Shown here: piece by piece, positions 1-10,243 of the stretch
Layout of the letters: each line of letters starts with the position of its first letter
Numbering within the stretch: position 1 is the stretch's first letter
Assembly (NCBI GenBank): GCA_007644065.1
Contig: VJWN01000001.1
Coordinates: 448,340-512,339 of the forward strand
Direction of reading: 5' to 3'
DNA from: Margaritispora aquatica
Taxonomy: Eukaryota > Ascomycota > Leotiomycetes > Helotiales > Discinellaceae
Length of the DNA stretch: 64,000 nt
Made by a program: the position numbers and the translations under genes
The notes under the pieces: model-generated
What the model was told of the DNA's origin: nothing
Seen by the model: only the letters and a program-made list of their open reading frames with translations
The model's database searches: none

Positions 1-76
1 ACATCTATATCTTCTGACACTGCTTGGTTGCCAGATCCAAACGCCCCCAATTGCTCACCCGCTATCCTTTCACATT

Positions 77-607
77 TTATACATCCGCTGGCTTGTCTGC
101 CGTGGTGGTTTTCATAGCTGGTGCCCTCAAATCTTGCTTGGCCTCTTGCCGGAGCTCTGCCGTGGTCTTTGTGATGAACATGCTCTTGATCTCTGAGGGC
201 CAGTTAGCAACTGGACACTTGCCTATGTTCTCATAGCTCAACATACCATTGACACAATAAGGGCACAGAAGATGCGCTCTCTTCACATTCCCACAAGCTG
301 AGCACTTATTCAAAGCTGTCACATCCTTCAATCCCTTTCCAGCCATCTGTCTCGTCCTCTTCTTCATGTGCGATGTCTTCTTCTTTGGCACAGCCTTCAA
401 TATTGACTCCCATAATCCCTCGAGAAGTTGTGGGATATTGAGAGAGATGGCAGATGGGATTCCAATCGATAGCGATGGCAGCAACGGGAGGGCCAGTTGT
501 CTTGAATAGAGAGTTGTGAATCTCGTCGTGCTTGAGGATGTTGCCGTAGTCAATCGCGGCAGAAAAGACGACAGTATCGATCGAGTTGTTACATGAGCGG
601 CGGCCAT
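77..607 (-). CDS. mrpl32: Mitochondrial large-subunit ribosomal protein bL32m
   Basis: Structural protein of the mitochondrial 54S ribosomal subunit. The single-exon product is 176 aa. Residues 1 to about 75 form a Ser/Thr/Leu-rich leader with almost no acidic residues, as expected of a mitochondrial presequence. The mature bL32 core begins at VPKKKTSHMKKRTRQ and carries two CxxC pairs (CSACGN and LCPYC), the zinc ribbon of this family. In yeast Mrpl32 the leader is removed by the m-AAA protease; that is family knowledge, not seen here. I chose the ATG at 607 (MAAAHVTTR) over an in-frame ATG at 766 because the added stretch is Cys/Gln-rich and unlike a presequence. It is transcribed away from the septin gene at 968, with about 360 bp between the two starts. 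Confidence 0.9.
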   Translation of the reverse strand: MAAAHVTTRSILSSFLPRLTTATSSSTTRFTTLYSRQLALPLLPSLSIGIPSAISLNIPQLLEGLWESILKAVPKKKTSHMKKRTRQMAGKGLKDVTALNKCSACGNVKRAHLLCPYCVNGMLSYENIGKCPVANWPSEIKSMFITKTTAELRQEAKQDLRAPAMKTTTADKPADV

Positions 608-967
608 TATGACGGATAGTTGCAGGTCTTGTCCTCGTCGTTGAGGCTGGTGGCGATGACAATCGTTGATTATCGAATGCAATGATGTTCCAGTCCGGTA
701 ATTTTGAAGCTTTTCGGTACCTGAGATTCTGTCTTGTGAGCTGGTGCAGGTACAGGGATTAAACATTCTAATCTCAATTGAGGCTAGTCCGCATGTGGTC
801 GCTGCCCCTTCTCCTTTTTGGCAGCGCGATACTTTATTTTGCGGAGGATATTAGAGGTGCCCCTTCTATTTCTCTACCTCTCTCTCTACACCGCAAACAA
901 TTCCTTTCTCACTTCTCACTCCCTACAAATCCAGACTTCATCTTTGAGTTTTTGAAGTTGTTGAGCA
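608..967. promoter_or_regulatory. Shared upstream region of bL32m and Cdc10
   Basis: A 360-bp region between two divergent start codons. The part before the septin start (about 860-960) is pyrimidine-rich (CTCT and TTTCT tracts), common in fungal promoters and 5' leaders. I see no clear TATA box or conserved operator. Confidence 0.4.
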
Positions 968-2102
968 ATGGCAACTATGGACAGACATAATCCCCAACAA
1001 TCGGTTTTCCCTCGAAGCCACGTCGGTTTTGATAGCATCACATCGCAAATCGAGCGCAAACTGTTGAAACGTGGTTTCCAGTTCAATGTTATCTGTGTTG
1101 GTAAGTTGGCATTGTTTCAATATCTATTTCAAAAGTTTCTAATAATCTTGTAGGACAAACTGGTCTTGGAAAGTCAACGTTGATCAACACCATCTTCGCG
1201 TCACACCTGATCGATTCGAAAGGAAGACTTACACCCGATGAGCCAGTGAGATCCACTACTGAGATCCAGACCGTTTCGCACATCATTGAGGAGAATGGAG
1301 TTCGTCTGCGATTAAACATTGTCGACACACCAGGGTATGGCGATCAAGTCAACAACGACAGATGTTGGGACCCAATCGTCAAGTACATCAAGGACCAGCA
1401 CTCAGCATACCTCCGAAAGGAACTCACAGCTCAACGTGAGCGATACATCCAGGATACCCGTATTCACTGCTGCCTTTTCTTCATTCAACCATCTGGCCAT
1501 GCTCTGAAGCCAATCGATATTGTGGTTCTGAAGAAGCTCTCTGATGTTGTCAACGTTGTGCCTGTTATTGCCAAGTCAGACTCCTTGACTCTCGAGGAGC
1601 GAAGTGCGTTCAAGGCACGCATAAAGGAGGAGTTTGCATTCCATAACTTAAAGATGTACCCATACGATAACGATGAGTTTGACGAGGAAGAGCGAGCTTT
1701 GAATGCTCAGATCAAGGTTTGTGCTACCTCCTCCTAAATAATTTGTGCAACTCTGACAATTTACAGGACATTATCCCATTTGCTGTTGTCGGTTCTGAGA
1801 AGTCAATCATTGTTGGAGGCAAGCAGGTCCGTGGACGTCAAAACAGATGGGGTGTCATTAATGTTGAGGATGAGAACCACTGCGAGTTTGTGTACCTACG
1901 AAACTTCCTCACTCGTACCCACCTCCAGGACTTGATCGAAACCACATCACAGATCCACTACGAGACCTTCCGCGCCAAGCAATTGTTGGCACTGAAGGAG
2001 AGCAGTGCAGCAGGTGGACATGCTGGCAGCAGACCTATCTCACCAGCAGCTGATCGGGAGTTGAGCAGAAATTCCAACAGGATGACGATGAACGGCTACT
2101 AG
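968..2102 (+). CDS. cdc10: Septin, Cdc10/AspD class
   Basis: GTP-binding septin of the Cdc10 (AspD) group, a component of the hetero-oligomeric filaments that mark septation and branching sites. Exons 968-1100, 1154-1716 and 1767-2102 join to about 343 aa; introns 1101-1153 and 1717-1766 are GT-AG. The order is a short N-terminus, the polybasic KLLKRGFQFN, P-loop GQTGLGKST, switch motif DTPGYGD, G4 motif AKSD and the septin-unique element ending HYETFRAKQL. There is no C-terminal coiled coil, which is diagnostic of Cdc10 against Cdc3, Cdc11 and Cdc12. The protein matches budding yeast Cdc10 nearly block for block, as in the VGFDSITSQIE start. The ATG at 968 is used; the ATG at 977 is a possible alternative. 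The tail (SRPISPAADRELSRNSN) is Ser-rich and looks disordered. Confidence 0.95.
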
Positions 2103-2631
2103 ACGGTGTTTACGGGGTCAGGGTGTACATGGGAGGGGATTCCAGGCCGGATTTTTTGAAGCAAGGCGATCTGCGAAAAAGCGACTTCGGGATTTTCTTG
2201 AGTGGGCCATGCAGGGAAGCGTTAATGGTCACTTGAGCTGGACTTTACTTTGTCTTTGATTCTCCATATTTCTCCTTGCTTAATTACCTTCTCTGAAAAG
2301 AGAATTCTCTTCACTATTACCCAAGTCCTATCAGCGTTGCGTGTTGAGGTTTACATAGGGACTGAAGTTGGGAGCAGGTAGATTTTTAACTGAAGTCGTA
2401 TAATGAACACTTGGCGGTTTTGGGATGACTGTGATATGTTCAATGCATCAAGATTCTATCTATCTCTATTGCTTGTATAGCGCTTTTAAAACCCCAGGAT
2501 GCAACGTCACTTGATGTTCTAATATTCCCAAATGCCGGACTTCTCGCTCAAGTCCCAAATATCCGCGCCAATCCCCTTGCACAATCCAACAGACTAACAC
2601 CTGTCATCTCCTCATCTTTCGCCGTCTGTTC
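2103..2631. other. Convergent 3' region between septin and guanylate kinase
   Basis: 529 bp with no supported gene. It should contain the 3' UTRs of both convergent genes. No repeat or RNA gene was recognised. Confidence 0.5.
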
Positions 2632-3471
2632 CTACGTGCTCTTGAAGATAAACGCCTCGAGTTCCTGGTATGCCTTCTCCAGATCATCGTTCACAATGAT
2701 CAGATCATGCACGCCCTCCGTCTTGGAGTAGTCGAGCTCGAGCTTCGCTTGTTGCAAGCGCTTCTGGATCGACTCCTCCTTCTCTGTTCCTCGGCCACGA
2801 AGACGCGACTCTAGCGTCGCCATCTCGGGTGCGGGCGGGGAGATAAATACGTATCGTGCGGAGAGGTCAGTCACCTTTATTTGCTTGACGCCCTGTTTGG
2901 TCGGTATGTCAGTGTCCATCCTTGGAGTTTGCAGTGAGTGAGTGTATATGTTTGGAGCCGTATCGTGCCCACGCCTGCATGCAACTCAAACAAGAATGAA
3001 TCAACATACCTCCATCTCAATATCCAACACCACAACCTTTCCACTCGCCGTCAAATCCGCAATGGTCCTCTTACTCGTCCCGTACCTATTCCCGCCAAAC
3101 TTGGCATGCTCGACGAACGCGCCCTGCTCGATCATGGACTCGAACTCGCCCATGGCGATGTAGTAGTAGTCGACATCGCGGGTCTCGCCTGGGCGTGGGT
3201 CGCGCGTCGTGTGCGAGACGGAGGTTGCGAAGATGGAGGGGTGACGGGTCAGGAGCAGCTTGTAGAGCGTCCCCTTGCCCACGCCTGAGGGGCCGGAGAT
3301 CACGATCGGTCGGTTGTCGGTTGGTGCTGTTGGTGCTAGAGGATGGTTAGCTAGTGGGTTTTGGTTTTGGGCGTTGAGGGGGGGGACTTTGGTTGTCAGT
3401 GTAGAAGGGAGAGGGGCAGAGCGGTGAGGTTTTGCTAGTGATGAATGGAGTGCAGACTTACTAGGTGCCAT
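2632..3471 (-). CDS. guk1: Guanylate kinase
   Basis: Converts GMP and ATP to GDP and ADP; essential for GTP supply and for recycling GMP in mannosylation. Exons 3471-3462, 3335-3010 and 2892-2632 give 198 aa, close to yeast Guk1 (187 aa). Visible motifs are the P-loop GPSGVGKGT, the GMP-binding SHTTRDPRPGE, YYY near residue 80 and the lid GRGTEKEESI. The second intron (3009-2893) is fixed by family homology: it joins LDIEME to GVKQIK. The first intron (3461-3336) has a perfect GTAAGT donor and a CTAAC branch motif, but it is 126 nt long and has no in-frame stop. Retaining it therefore gives a longer protein with 42 extra residues after MAPS, described under findings. Confidence 0.93.
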
Positions 3472-3937
3472 TGTGTATGTGCGATATGTAGATCTGATAT
3501 GTGAAGTTTGGAGAAGTATGCGGTGAGTCCTTGCGACTCTAGTGAGTATCATAAATAAGACGGGAGGGGTTGTTGTTGATTCGTGTTTTGACAGCACTAC
3601 CAGATGCTTTTCTGTGGAGCTTATGAGGAGCTTATCGCCGTGCATGCAGTTGAGCTCCCCCTTATCGCTTTAAGGGTTCAAGCTTCCACCTAGACATGTG
3701 ACTTTACCATTGACAGAACTTGGAGACATGTAATCAACGAGTGGAACAAAGCATGGTTTTGATTATTTTTTATTCTCAGTATTAGTCTCCATATAGGATG
3801 AACGACAAAACCCCCTCTCCTCTAATCCCCATTTCAAACACCTTGAACCTTGCTCTGTAAAGAGCGGGTATTGTGAAAAGCAAAAAAACGCCAAAACACC
3901 ATCGCAATCAATGCCAAATGCAGAATCTACCCTCCCA
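3472..3937. other. Intergenic region upstream of guanylate kinase
   Basis: 466 bp between two minus-strand genes, holding the guanylate kinase promoter and the 3' end of the next gene. An A/T-rich tract lies near 3760-3900. Nothing else was recognised. Confidence 0.4.
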
Positions 3938-4848
3938 CTAAAAACGAGTCATATTTGAGACCACAGAATACCTGGAAGACGCAGGTGGAGCTGGTGGACC
4001 ATGAGCATAAGCTGGGTGAAGAGCAGTAGGAGGGCGCTGGACATCTGGGGCAACTGGGGAGCTGCGTTCATCCCATTTATCAAATGCTCCATCGTTGACT
4101 GGCACTGGGTGAGAGATCTTTGGGAGGAACGAGCCGCGAACGGGGAACTTGAAGCCGAATTTCGACTTGCGACGGTCTTCGCTTGAAGTAGTGTACATTG
4201 GGAGTGTCTGCGATCCTGAACGGCTGAGAGATCCGCTGGATACACTGAATGATTTCAAGTTATCCTTTGGAACTTGTGCACCGTGGCTGCGGACTTGACG
4301 ACCGGTTATGCCGAGCTTGGAGTCGCAGAAAACGAAAGTCTATGAATATGTTAGCAAATTTCTTTGTAAAATGTGAGAAAACGCTTACAGCGACAATGTT
4401 GAAGAATCCCATCAAGGATGTCAGAATTCCTCCTGAGATAACCACACGCCACATTGGCAAACCCAGGTTCTCAACGCTCGTAGCGCTCTTGTTGAGGTTG
4501 CCCAAGATGTTGAAACCCAGCACAATCATGGACATGCCGAGAAATGTGAAGCCAAATTCAGGACTAAGCATAGGCCAGCTGCGCACGAAGTATGAACGGA
4601 AAAGAGAACATTCGGAGACGATGAGAAAGAGACCGATCGAGCTCGTGATGAAATGAGAGACGCCATCGAAGAAGAAGAACTAGAAGAGTTGTTAGCATTG
4701 GTCAGCTGGAAAAGCATGTTGAACATACATTGGACGTTTTGACGGTCATGACAAGCATGATCCAACTTGCGACGACGATCAAGAGCAGTGATATGATGTT
4801 AACAACTCGGATAACATTCAAGATAATGTAGCCTGGGCCATTGGCCAT
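3938..4848 (-). CDS. Four-helix membrane protein of unknown function
   Basis: Exons 4848-4729, 4679-4389 and 4339-3938 (introns 49 nt each, GT-AG) give 270 aa. Four hydrophobic segments are visible: IISLLLIVVASWIMLVM near residue 25, ITSSIGLFLIVS near 55, FGFTFLGMSMIVLGFNIL near 85 and WRVVISGGILTSLMGFFNIVA near 120. A polar C-terminal half follows (about 140 residues), rich in Ser, Pro and basic residues and probably cytosolic. The N-terminus MANGPGYIIL has no cleavable signal. The layout resembles fungal MARVEL-like or DUF7598-type proteins, but I cannot assign a family firmly from sequence alone. The function is unknown; a plasma-membrane organiser role would be a guess. Confidence 0.8.
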
Positions 4849-6089
4849 TTTGTTTTCTGAGAACATGTTTGTAGAAGGTGAAGATTGAGACTAGAGGTTG
4901 TTAGAAGGATCTGATGTTAGCAGCACAAGCAGCAGTACTTACAATTCGTTTGAATTTTGTGTAGAAAGTCGACTGCCTGCAGTAGATGTATGTGCGTGTA
5001 GAATTCGAATTGAAAGTCAAAGATTGTATTTGCGAACAGAAAGAGAATCAAATGATGTAGAAATGAAGACGTCAAGTCTATTAAATATAAGGAAAGAAAT
5101 TATTGAGGACAATACCTCGTTGTTCTATGGCCGAGCACAATGAAAAAGAAGTAGCTATTGTTGGGATGACAATACAAAGAGAGCGGACAATGAGAACTAT
5201 ATGAAGAACAAAAGTGAATCGTTTGATCTTCGCTTATGCCTTAGTGACCATGGCCACGACCTCTCAAGGCTATTGTGGGGTGTAGAAGCGGATTTCTTTG
5301 TTCTTCCTAAGGGGAGAGCGCCGATGACTTTCAGCGAATGATAATGAAATTATCCTAGAGCTCTATGACCACAGAGGAACGTGCTTCAACGCGCCCGGTA
5401 AACTCTTCTGTTTCGTACGCAACCACTGGCTGGATTGAAGGATGGCATATCTGAGGACATGCCGCTGGAACGATTGAAGCCTCACCCGTTGCTTGACGAT
5501 GCTGTCGCACGAAGCTTAGACGCATGTCAAGCGTTCCAAGGGGCGACTCGACATCGATCATCCTCAACCACCAGATCCATTTCGATCCAATGAGATCTGT
5601 AACGAGCGCTTGCTTGAGCCAAGTCGAGATCCCTTATGCGGCGAACCGGTTGATGTTGTTTCGGAGACTATTTTACGCGTTGTGTTCATTGGATGATGGC
5701 GCTTAACCTGAACGTTTCAAGATCATCCGTTTCTTGTACACCCATGGCCCTAGAATCTTAGTTGACGCGTGGTATTAATTCGGAATTATTCAAGAGAGTA
5801 GCCGCCGATCCAAACATGTTTGCTCCATGGATATCGTGAATGTCCTTTGTCCTTTGTTCATTTGAATGTGCTAGATTGTTGGGATGATTGATAGCCAAGA
5901 TTGCAGGTGACCGGACCTTGGGCATGTCTTTGCGAGATGACCTAAGCGACGAGGCTAAAGTTGCATCTCTAAAAATACTCGCTCGGTCCCAATTTTTTCT
6001 TCAGCCTCACAATTCAAGCACTTCACTCGACGACAACCGGAACCTCTACAGTCCCAAAAAGTCCTGAGAACACTCCAAACTCACTCAAA
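4849..6089. other. Long divergent intergenic region
   Basis: 1.24 kb between a minus-strand gene start (4848) and a plus-strand gene start (6090). It contains only short open frames without family features. The last 100 bp before 6090 is CA-rich and probably the 5' leader of the SERF gene. Confidence 0.4.
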
Positions 6090-6391
6090 ATGGCCAGAGG
6101 AAATCAACGTGATAAGGCCCGTGAGGCAAACCAGAAGAAAATGGCAGATCAGGTAGGAAGAGCTTCCGGCGCAAAGATTCCACAATCGGACTCTAACCCA
6201 ATTACGTCCTACAGAAGAAGGGAAACGCCATGACTGGATCCGAAATGGCACGCGAGAAGGAGAAGGTGGCTGCAAAGATGCGTGAGAAGCAAGCAGCAGG
6301 TTGGTTTTGATGAGACTGGAGACAAGGTTGACAGAAACTGACGGATGCAGCTGATGCAAAGAAGGCCAGTGAGGCTGCCGCCAAGAAGTAG
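6090..6391 (+). CDS. Small EDRK-rich factor (SERF/4F5 family)
   Basis: A tiny, highly charged protein of 62 aa. Exons 6090-6152, 6215-6299 and 6351-6391 join in frame. It begins MARGNQRDKAREANQKK, the hallmark N-terminus of the 4F5/SERF family, and ends in an Ala/Lys-rich stretch. Family members bind RNA and modulate amyloid aggregation in animals and yeast; the role in filamentous fungi is not established. The second intron has a weak GTTGGT donor, so the exact join could differ by a few bases, but the frame works only with an acceptor at 6350. Too short and too split to appear as one open frame. Confidence 0.85.
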
Positions 6392-7398
6392 AAGATCTCA
6401 ATATCATCGAAGCCTTCGAGTAGACGGAGCAACGATTTCAAGGCTGTCGATGCCTCTTTATGATGGAGTTTTGGGATACGGATGCATTACATGAGTTAGA
6501 GCACGGGGTGCAAAGGAAGCGGTGTTTAGATTGCGTGGATTGTAATGCATTTTTTGCCAATTTACTTGCGTCTTGCTTTTCTGTTGTATGAGATGTGCCT
6601 CCCTTCTTTTTGATCAAGTTTTGTGATTCAAGTCGTTGACAATGCTTCATCACCCCTAAGGCAGGATTAAATTGTCATTACCGAGGTACTAGCTGAATGT
6701 TTGCTGTTGTTTGGTACAAACAGCCAGATATATCTTAGAAATTCTTCGCCTCATTTTTTTGGGACTGTGATGCCGTATACCACGTCCAGAGAAGCAAGCA
6801 GTTGAATACAAGGTGCTTTGAGGCTTACTACATATCAATCACCAGCCTGCAAAACTATTGTGCCATAGTATCTAGCGACATGATTTCCCAAAACTAAAGT
6901 AGTGATTAAGCTTAAATTTTTAGGCATAATATCACCACTAATCACCTAGATTTTATTTTCGATTTGACTAGGAGGTGAATATCCGTATCTAACAGCCACT
7001 TTTTGGAAGTCGTGCTACTGCCTTTGCTTGAATGCCAGCTCATTGATCCTTCTTATTGAGCCACTGTGAATAAGATTTCCTCTTTTTTGCTCCTTCCAAT
7101 ATTTTGCATTGTTTAACATAGTCATGAGAAATATTCTCAGAGTATTCTCCGTATACCCACATTAGGAATCCATATAAGTTCACACAAAATATCTCTTACT
7201 CGCACGAGTATTTTTTCTGAGTACCTTCACGGTCAATGCTTGTCACAGCTCATTCCAAAATCATAGTTTGGTTTATCTTAGCTGCTAAGTGAGTGTTGTG
7301 GCATAATCTTGTAGGGTTTTCATTTGTTGCATCCCATACTGTGGACTTTGCTGATTCTTCTGATCATAACCTATCGACTCGCGAAAATTGGCTTGAGT
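6392..7398. other. AT-rich intergenic region
   Basis: About 1 kb, notably AT-rich from 6660 to 7280. It marks the left edge of the accessory zone that extends to about 12.5 kb. No supported gene. Confidence 0.4.
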
Positions 7399-8334
7399 AT
7401 GGAATTCTCGAGGTTTCCAACATCCTTTGTAAGGACGCCGCTGGTTATACAAACCGAAATGACATCAGTAGCGAAAGCTCCGGAGATTCTTGAGTCTAAT
7501 GAGCAAACAAATTCGAGTAGCCAAAAGAGAGATTCTGATATTTTATACGAAGAGGTAGGCTGATATTAGATGAAATGTGCCATGTGACTAATTTTCATCC
7601 AGGAACAGTATCTCAACTCTCAGCACGAAGTATCCAATAAGGGCTTACCAAAGAACGGCGAAGTCAGCACTTGGATAAATACCGATCTTCATTCTAATAC
7701 TAGGAAAGATGAAGAAGTGAAAGCCCTAATCCTTCTAAAAAAAGGTACCAGCTCAATGGTCACTAAAAGGTCATTGTCAGCATTTACAAATGCCTCACAG
7801 GCCTCGCCAGAGCCTCAAGAATTAGGAATGAGCCGATACGAAAAGAAGAGACGATGGGTAAACAAGCAACTAATTGAGCTGTTGAAAGACATACAGCGCA
7901 AATGCTCCTTTCACACACTAATCAGCAGCAAAAATACAGTCCAATATCACAGAAGATCTATAATCCATACCGACAAGGGCGCCAAGATTCTCATCCCGAT
8001 TCCGAACCGCCATGGTGGTGACATAGTCAAAATCATCAAGATGATTAATTACGCTATGTTCCAGCGCCTTAATTCACATGAGCCCAATAAGCCTATCAAA
8101 GTGACTCACCGCCGCTGGATTTACGAAGACTTGTTAAGTGTTTCCAGGTATTCGCCAAGCGATCCTAGGACCTACCAAATTGAATCTCAATGGCTTGCAA
8201 GGCGGACTATAAATGTTGATATGCCACGGAAAGCTAAGATATGCCCTTGGTTTAAGAATAAATATGGAATATACGAGGAGGATTTAATGGGGCAAGCTGA
8301 TGAACCTCAATTAGAATTCTCAGATGAAGAATAA
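7399..8334 (+). CDS. Unknown protein, probably lineage-restricted
   Basis: Exons 7399-7554 and 7603-8334 (intron 48 nt, GT-AG, in frame) give about 295 aa. I do not recognise the family. The N-terminal third is polar and Ser/Glu-rich. The C-terminal two thirds are basic with regular amphipathic stretches, such as RYEKKRRWVNKQLIELLKDI and KILIPIPNRHGGDIVKIIK, and the protein ends acidic (EPQLEFSDEE). No signal peptide or membrane segment is visible if translation starts at the ATG at 7399. An open stretch upstream (from 7324) is hydrophobic but lacks an ATG. The surrounding DNA is AT-rich. A polar, basic helical protein next to a repeat locus suggests a nucleic-acid binder, but this is only an inference. 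Confidence 0.6.
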
Positions 8335-9116
8335 AGCTAGTGTGATTCTAAGGAGACACAAGTTAAGAGACGAGATTGTATACCCACGTGTTTAGTGAGG
8401 GCTACGAGAGTAAGGATAGATAGCAGAATTGTGCTGATTCACGAGACTGAAAGTAGAGATTTATAGAAGCAGGTGAAGAGCATGAAATAATAATATTAAC
8501 GCTGGCAGATGTATTGCAGAGCTGCAGAATAACCATACTCGCTATAACTATACTCGCTCAAACCATAAGCATAATCGCTATTATTATGCTCGCTATACAA
8601 AACAGGTTTTACACTTTGTCAGCAAGAAACCATCCACCAAGCCCATCAGTCCAAGCAAACCACCAATTCCCTCAATACATGCAAGTTCTCACATTGGTAG
8701 ACTACGAAAATGTAAGTGAAAACCCATACACCGATAAAGAGACAGCTTACCAATAAAATGAACCCTCAAACCATCCTCCGCAGCAGCAAGTTATGAACCA
8801 CGACATAAGAGTTGTGAACAAACAAACAAGTCCATGAAAAAGGTCAGCTGATTCGAATTAAGCGAGATCCAGGGCAATGAACTTACAACTGCAAAAACGC
8901 CCCACGAGCTACCTCCACAACAACCAAGAAAGCCAAAGCAATTAGAAAGAGAAAACAAAAAGAAAATCAATCGGGTCCGCCAGCAGAACCGATCCGTATA
9001 GTACATCAAATAATAGTCATCATAAGCAGGTCGGATAAATCGCGACAAGCGGAGAATACGAACAAGTCATGAATGCATTAACAAGTCGAAGATGGTGGTC
9101 GGATCCAAGTCATTGA
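8335..9116. other. Intergenic region with short degenerate repeats
   Basis: 782 bp between the unknown gene and the tandem array. At 8525-8600 the motif ATACTCGCTAT recurs imperfectly about four times (ACTCGCTATAAC, ACTCGCTCAAAC, AATCGCTATTAT, GCTCGCTATAC). A stretch at 8779-8796 (CAGCAGCAAGTTATGAA) resembles half of the hairpin in the array and may be a decayed unit. No gene. Confidence 0.45.
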
Positions 9117-10013
9117 AGCTCGAGCCTTCTCGGGAGCAGCGAGCTGTTCTTCAATGCCGAGGGAGATGGGGTGACCGGAGAGAAGAAGTTGAGGGATGGC
9201 GAATCCTGAACATTGAGCTCGAGCCTTCTCGGGAGCAGCGAGTTGTTCAATGAAGAGGTAGAGTGAGAATGGCTGGAGAGAAGAGGCTGGGATGACTACC
9301 AGCGGGGGGGGATATGAATCCAAATCAATGAGCTTGAGCCTTCTCGGGAGCAGCAAGTTGTCAAAGAAATGAGAGGAGTAGTAACCGGAAATAAGAAGCT
9401 AGATGACAGCTAGCTGGAGATTTCGAATCCAAGTCTTGAAGCTTGAGCCTTCTCGGGAGCAGCAAGTTATTCAGAGGACAAGGTAGAGATGGTGACCGAA
9501 AATAAGAGGCTGAGGTGGCAATCAGTTGGGGGTATCGGATCCTAATCAATGAAGCTTGAGCCTTCTCGGGAGCAGCAAGCTATTCAAGGAAGAGGTAGAA
9601 GTGATAACGGAAGAGAAGAGGCTGGGAGAATAACCAGCAAGAGGATCGAATCCTAATCAGTGGAGCTTGAGCCTTCTCGGGAGCAGCAAGTTGTCCAAAG
9701 AAAAGGGAGAAGGTACCCGAAAAGAAGAGGCTGAGGTGGCAATCAGCAAAAGGTTCGAATCCTGATCAATGAAGCCTGAGCCTTCTCGGGAGCAGCAGGT
9801 TATTCAAAGACGAGGGAGAGATCGAAAAGAAGAAGTTGGGATGACAACCAACTAATGGGGGATCGGATCCAAATCAATGAGCTTGAGCCTTCTCGGGAGC
9901 AGCAAGTTATCAATGAAATGGGAGAGATCGGAAAGAAGTGGCTGGGATGACAACCAGCGGAGGTAATCGAATCCAAGTCAGTGAAGCTCGAGCCTTCTCG
10001 GGAGCAGCGAGTT
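9117..10013. repeat. Nine-copy tandem array of hairpin-bearing units (101-113 bp)
   Basis: Nine units start at 9117, 9218, 9331, 9440, 9553, 9664, 9773, 9880 and 9985, so spacings are 101, 113, 109, 113, 111, 109, 107 and 105 bp. Each begins with a 29-nt block whose centre GAGCCTTCTCGGGAGCAGC is identical in all nine. The block is closed by a 6-bp stem, AGCYYG with CRRGYT. A second hairpin (5-bp stem, 7-8 nt loop) follows in units 2 to 8, then a motif close to TTCGAATCC. Between units both stems vary in a matched way: CTCG/CGAG, CTTG/CAAG and CCTG/CAGG in hairpin A; GCTGG/CCAGC, GCTAG/CTAGC, GCTGA/TCAGC and GTTGG/CCAAC in hairpin B. Unit lengths are not multiples of three and frames shift between units, so it is not a protein repeat. 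Strand of transcription unknown. Confidence 0.92.
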
Positions 10014-10120
10014 GTTCTTCAAAGACAAGGTAGAAAATGGAAATTGAGAACAGAGAGTGGCGTGGAGTTGATTGAGTGTGGAGGGTCGTCTAGAGCGCGT
10101 CCAACAGTCAAAGACACCAA

Positions 10121-10201
10121 CTCTGTGAGGTGGGCGAATCGCAAATCTAAGAGTGAGCCTGCATGTCTTGTAGAGCGCAGCAGGTGCCGCCTCACTCAGA
10201 G
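10121..10201. other. Stem-loop with long closing helix (hairpin H0)
   Basis: CTCTGTGAGGTGG (10121-10133) pairs with CCGCCTCACTCAGAG (10187-10201) through a 13-bp helix with one G-T wobble and a 2-nt bulge. Inside, GCG-AAT-CGC and CCTGC/GCAGG can form two small hairpins, giving a three-way-junction-like fold. It lies just downstream of the tandem array. It does not share the conserved core of the three elements that follow. Confidence 0.5.
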
Positions 10202-10243
10202 AAATGCGGAGAGAAGAAGGGTGAAGGTCCAAACCATCCTACC

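Noticed and set aside
9078..9549. Minus-strand open frames across the tandem array with repeated peptides such as LLLPRRLKL
   Set aside because: Unit lengths differ and are not multiples of three, so the frame changes between units; conserved positions follow base pairing, not codons.
9752..9761. tRNA gene suggested by the B-box-like motif
   Set aside because: No acceptor stem, A-box or anticodon arm with correct spacing could be found around any unit.
9117..10013. CRISPR-like array
   Set aside because: Eukaryotic context, the whole unit is repeated rather than short repeats with unique spacers, and there are no cas genes.
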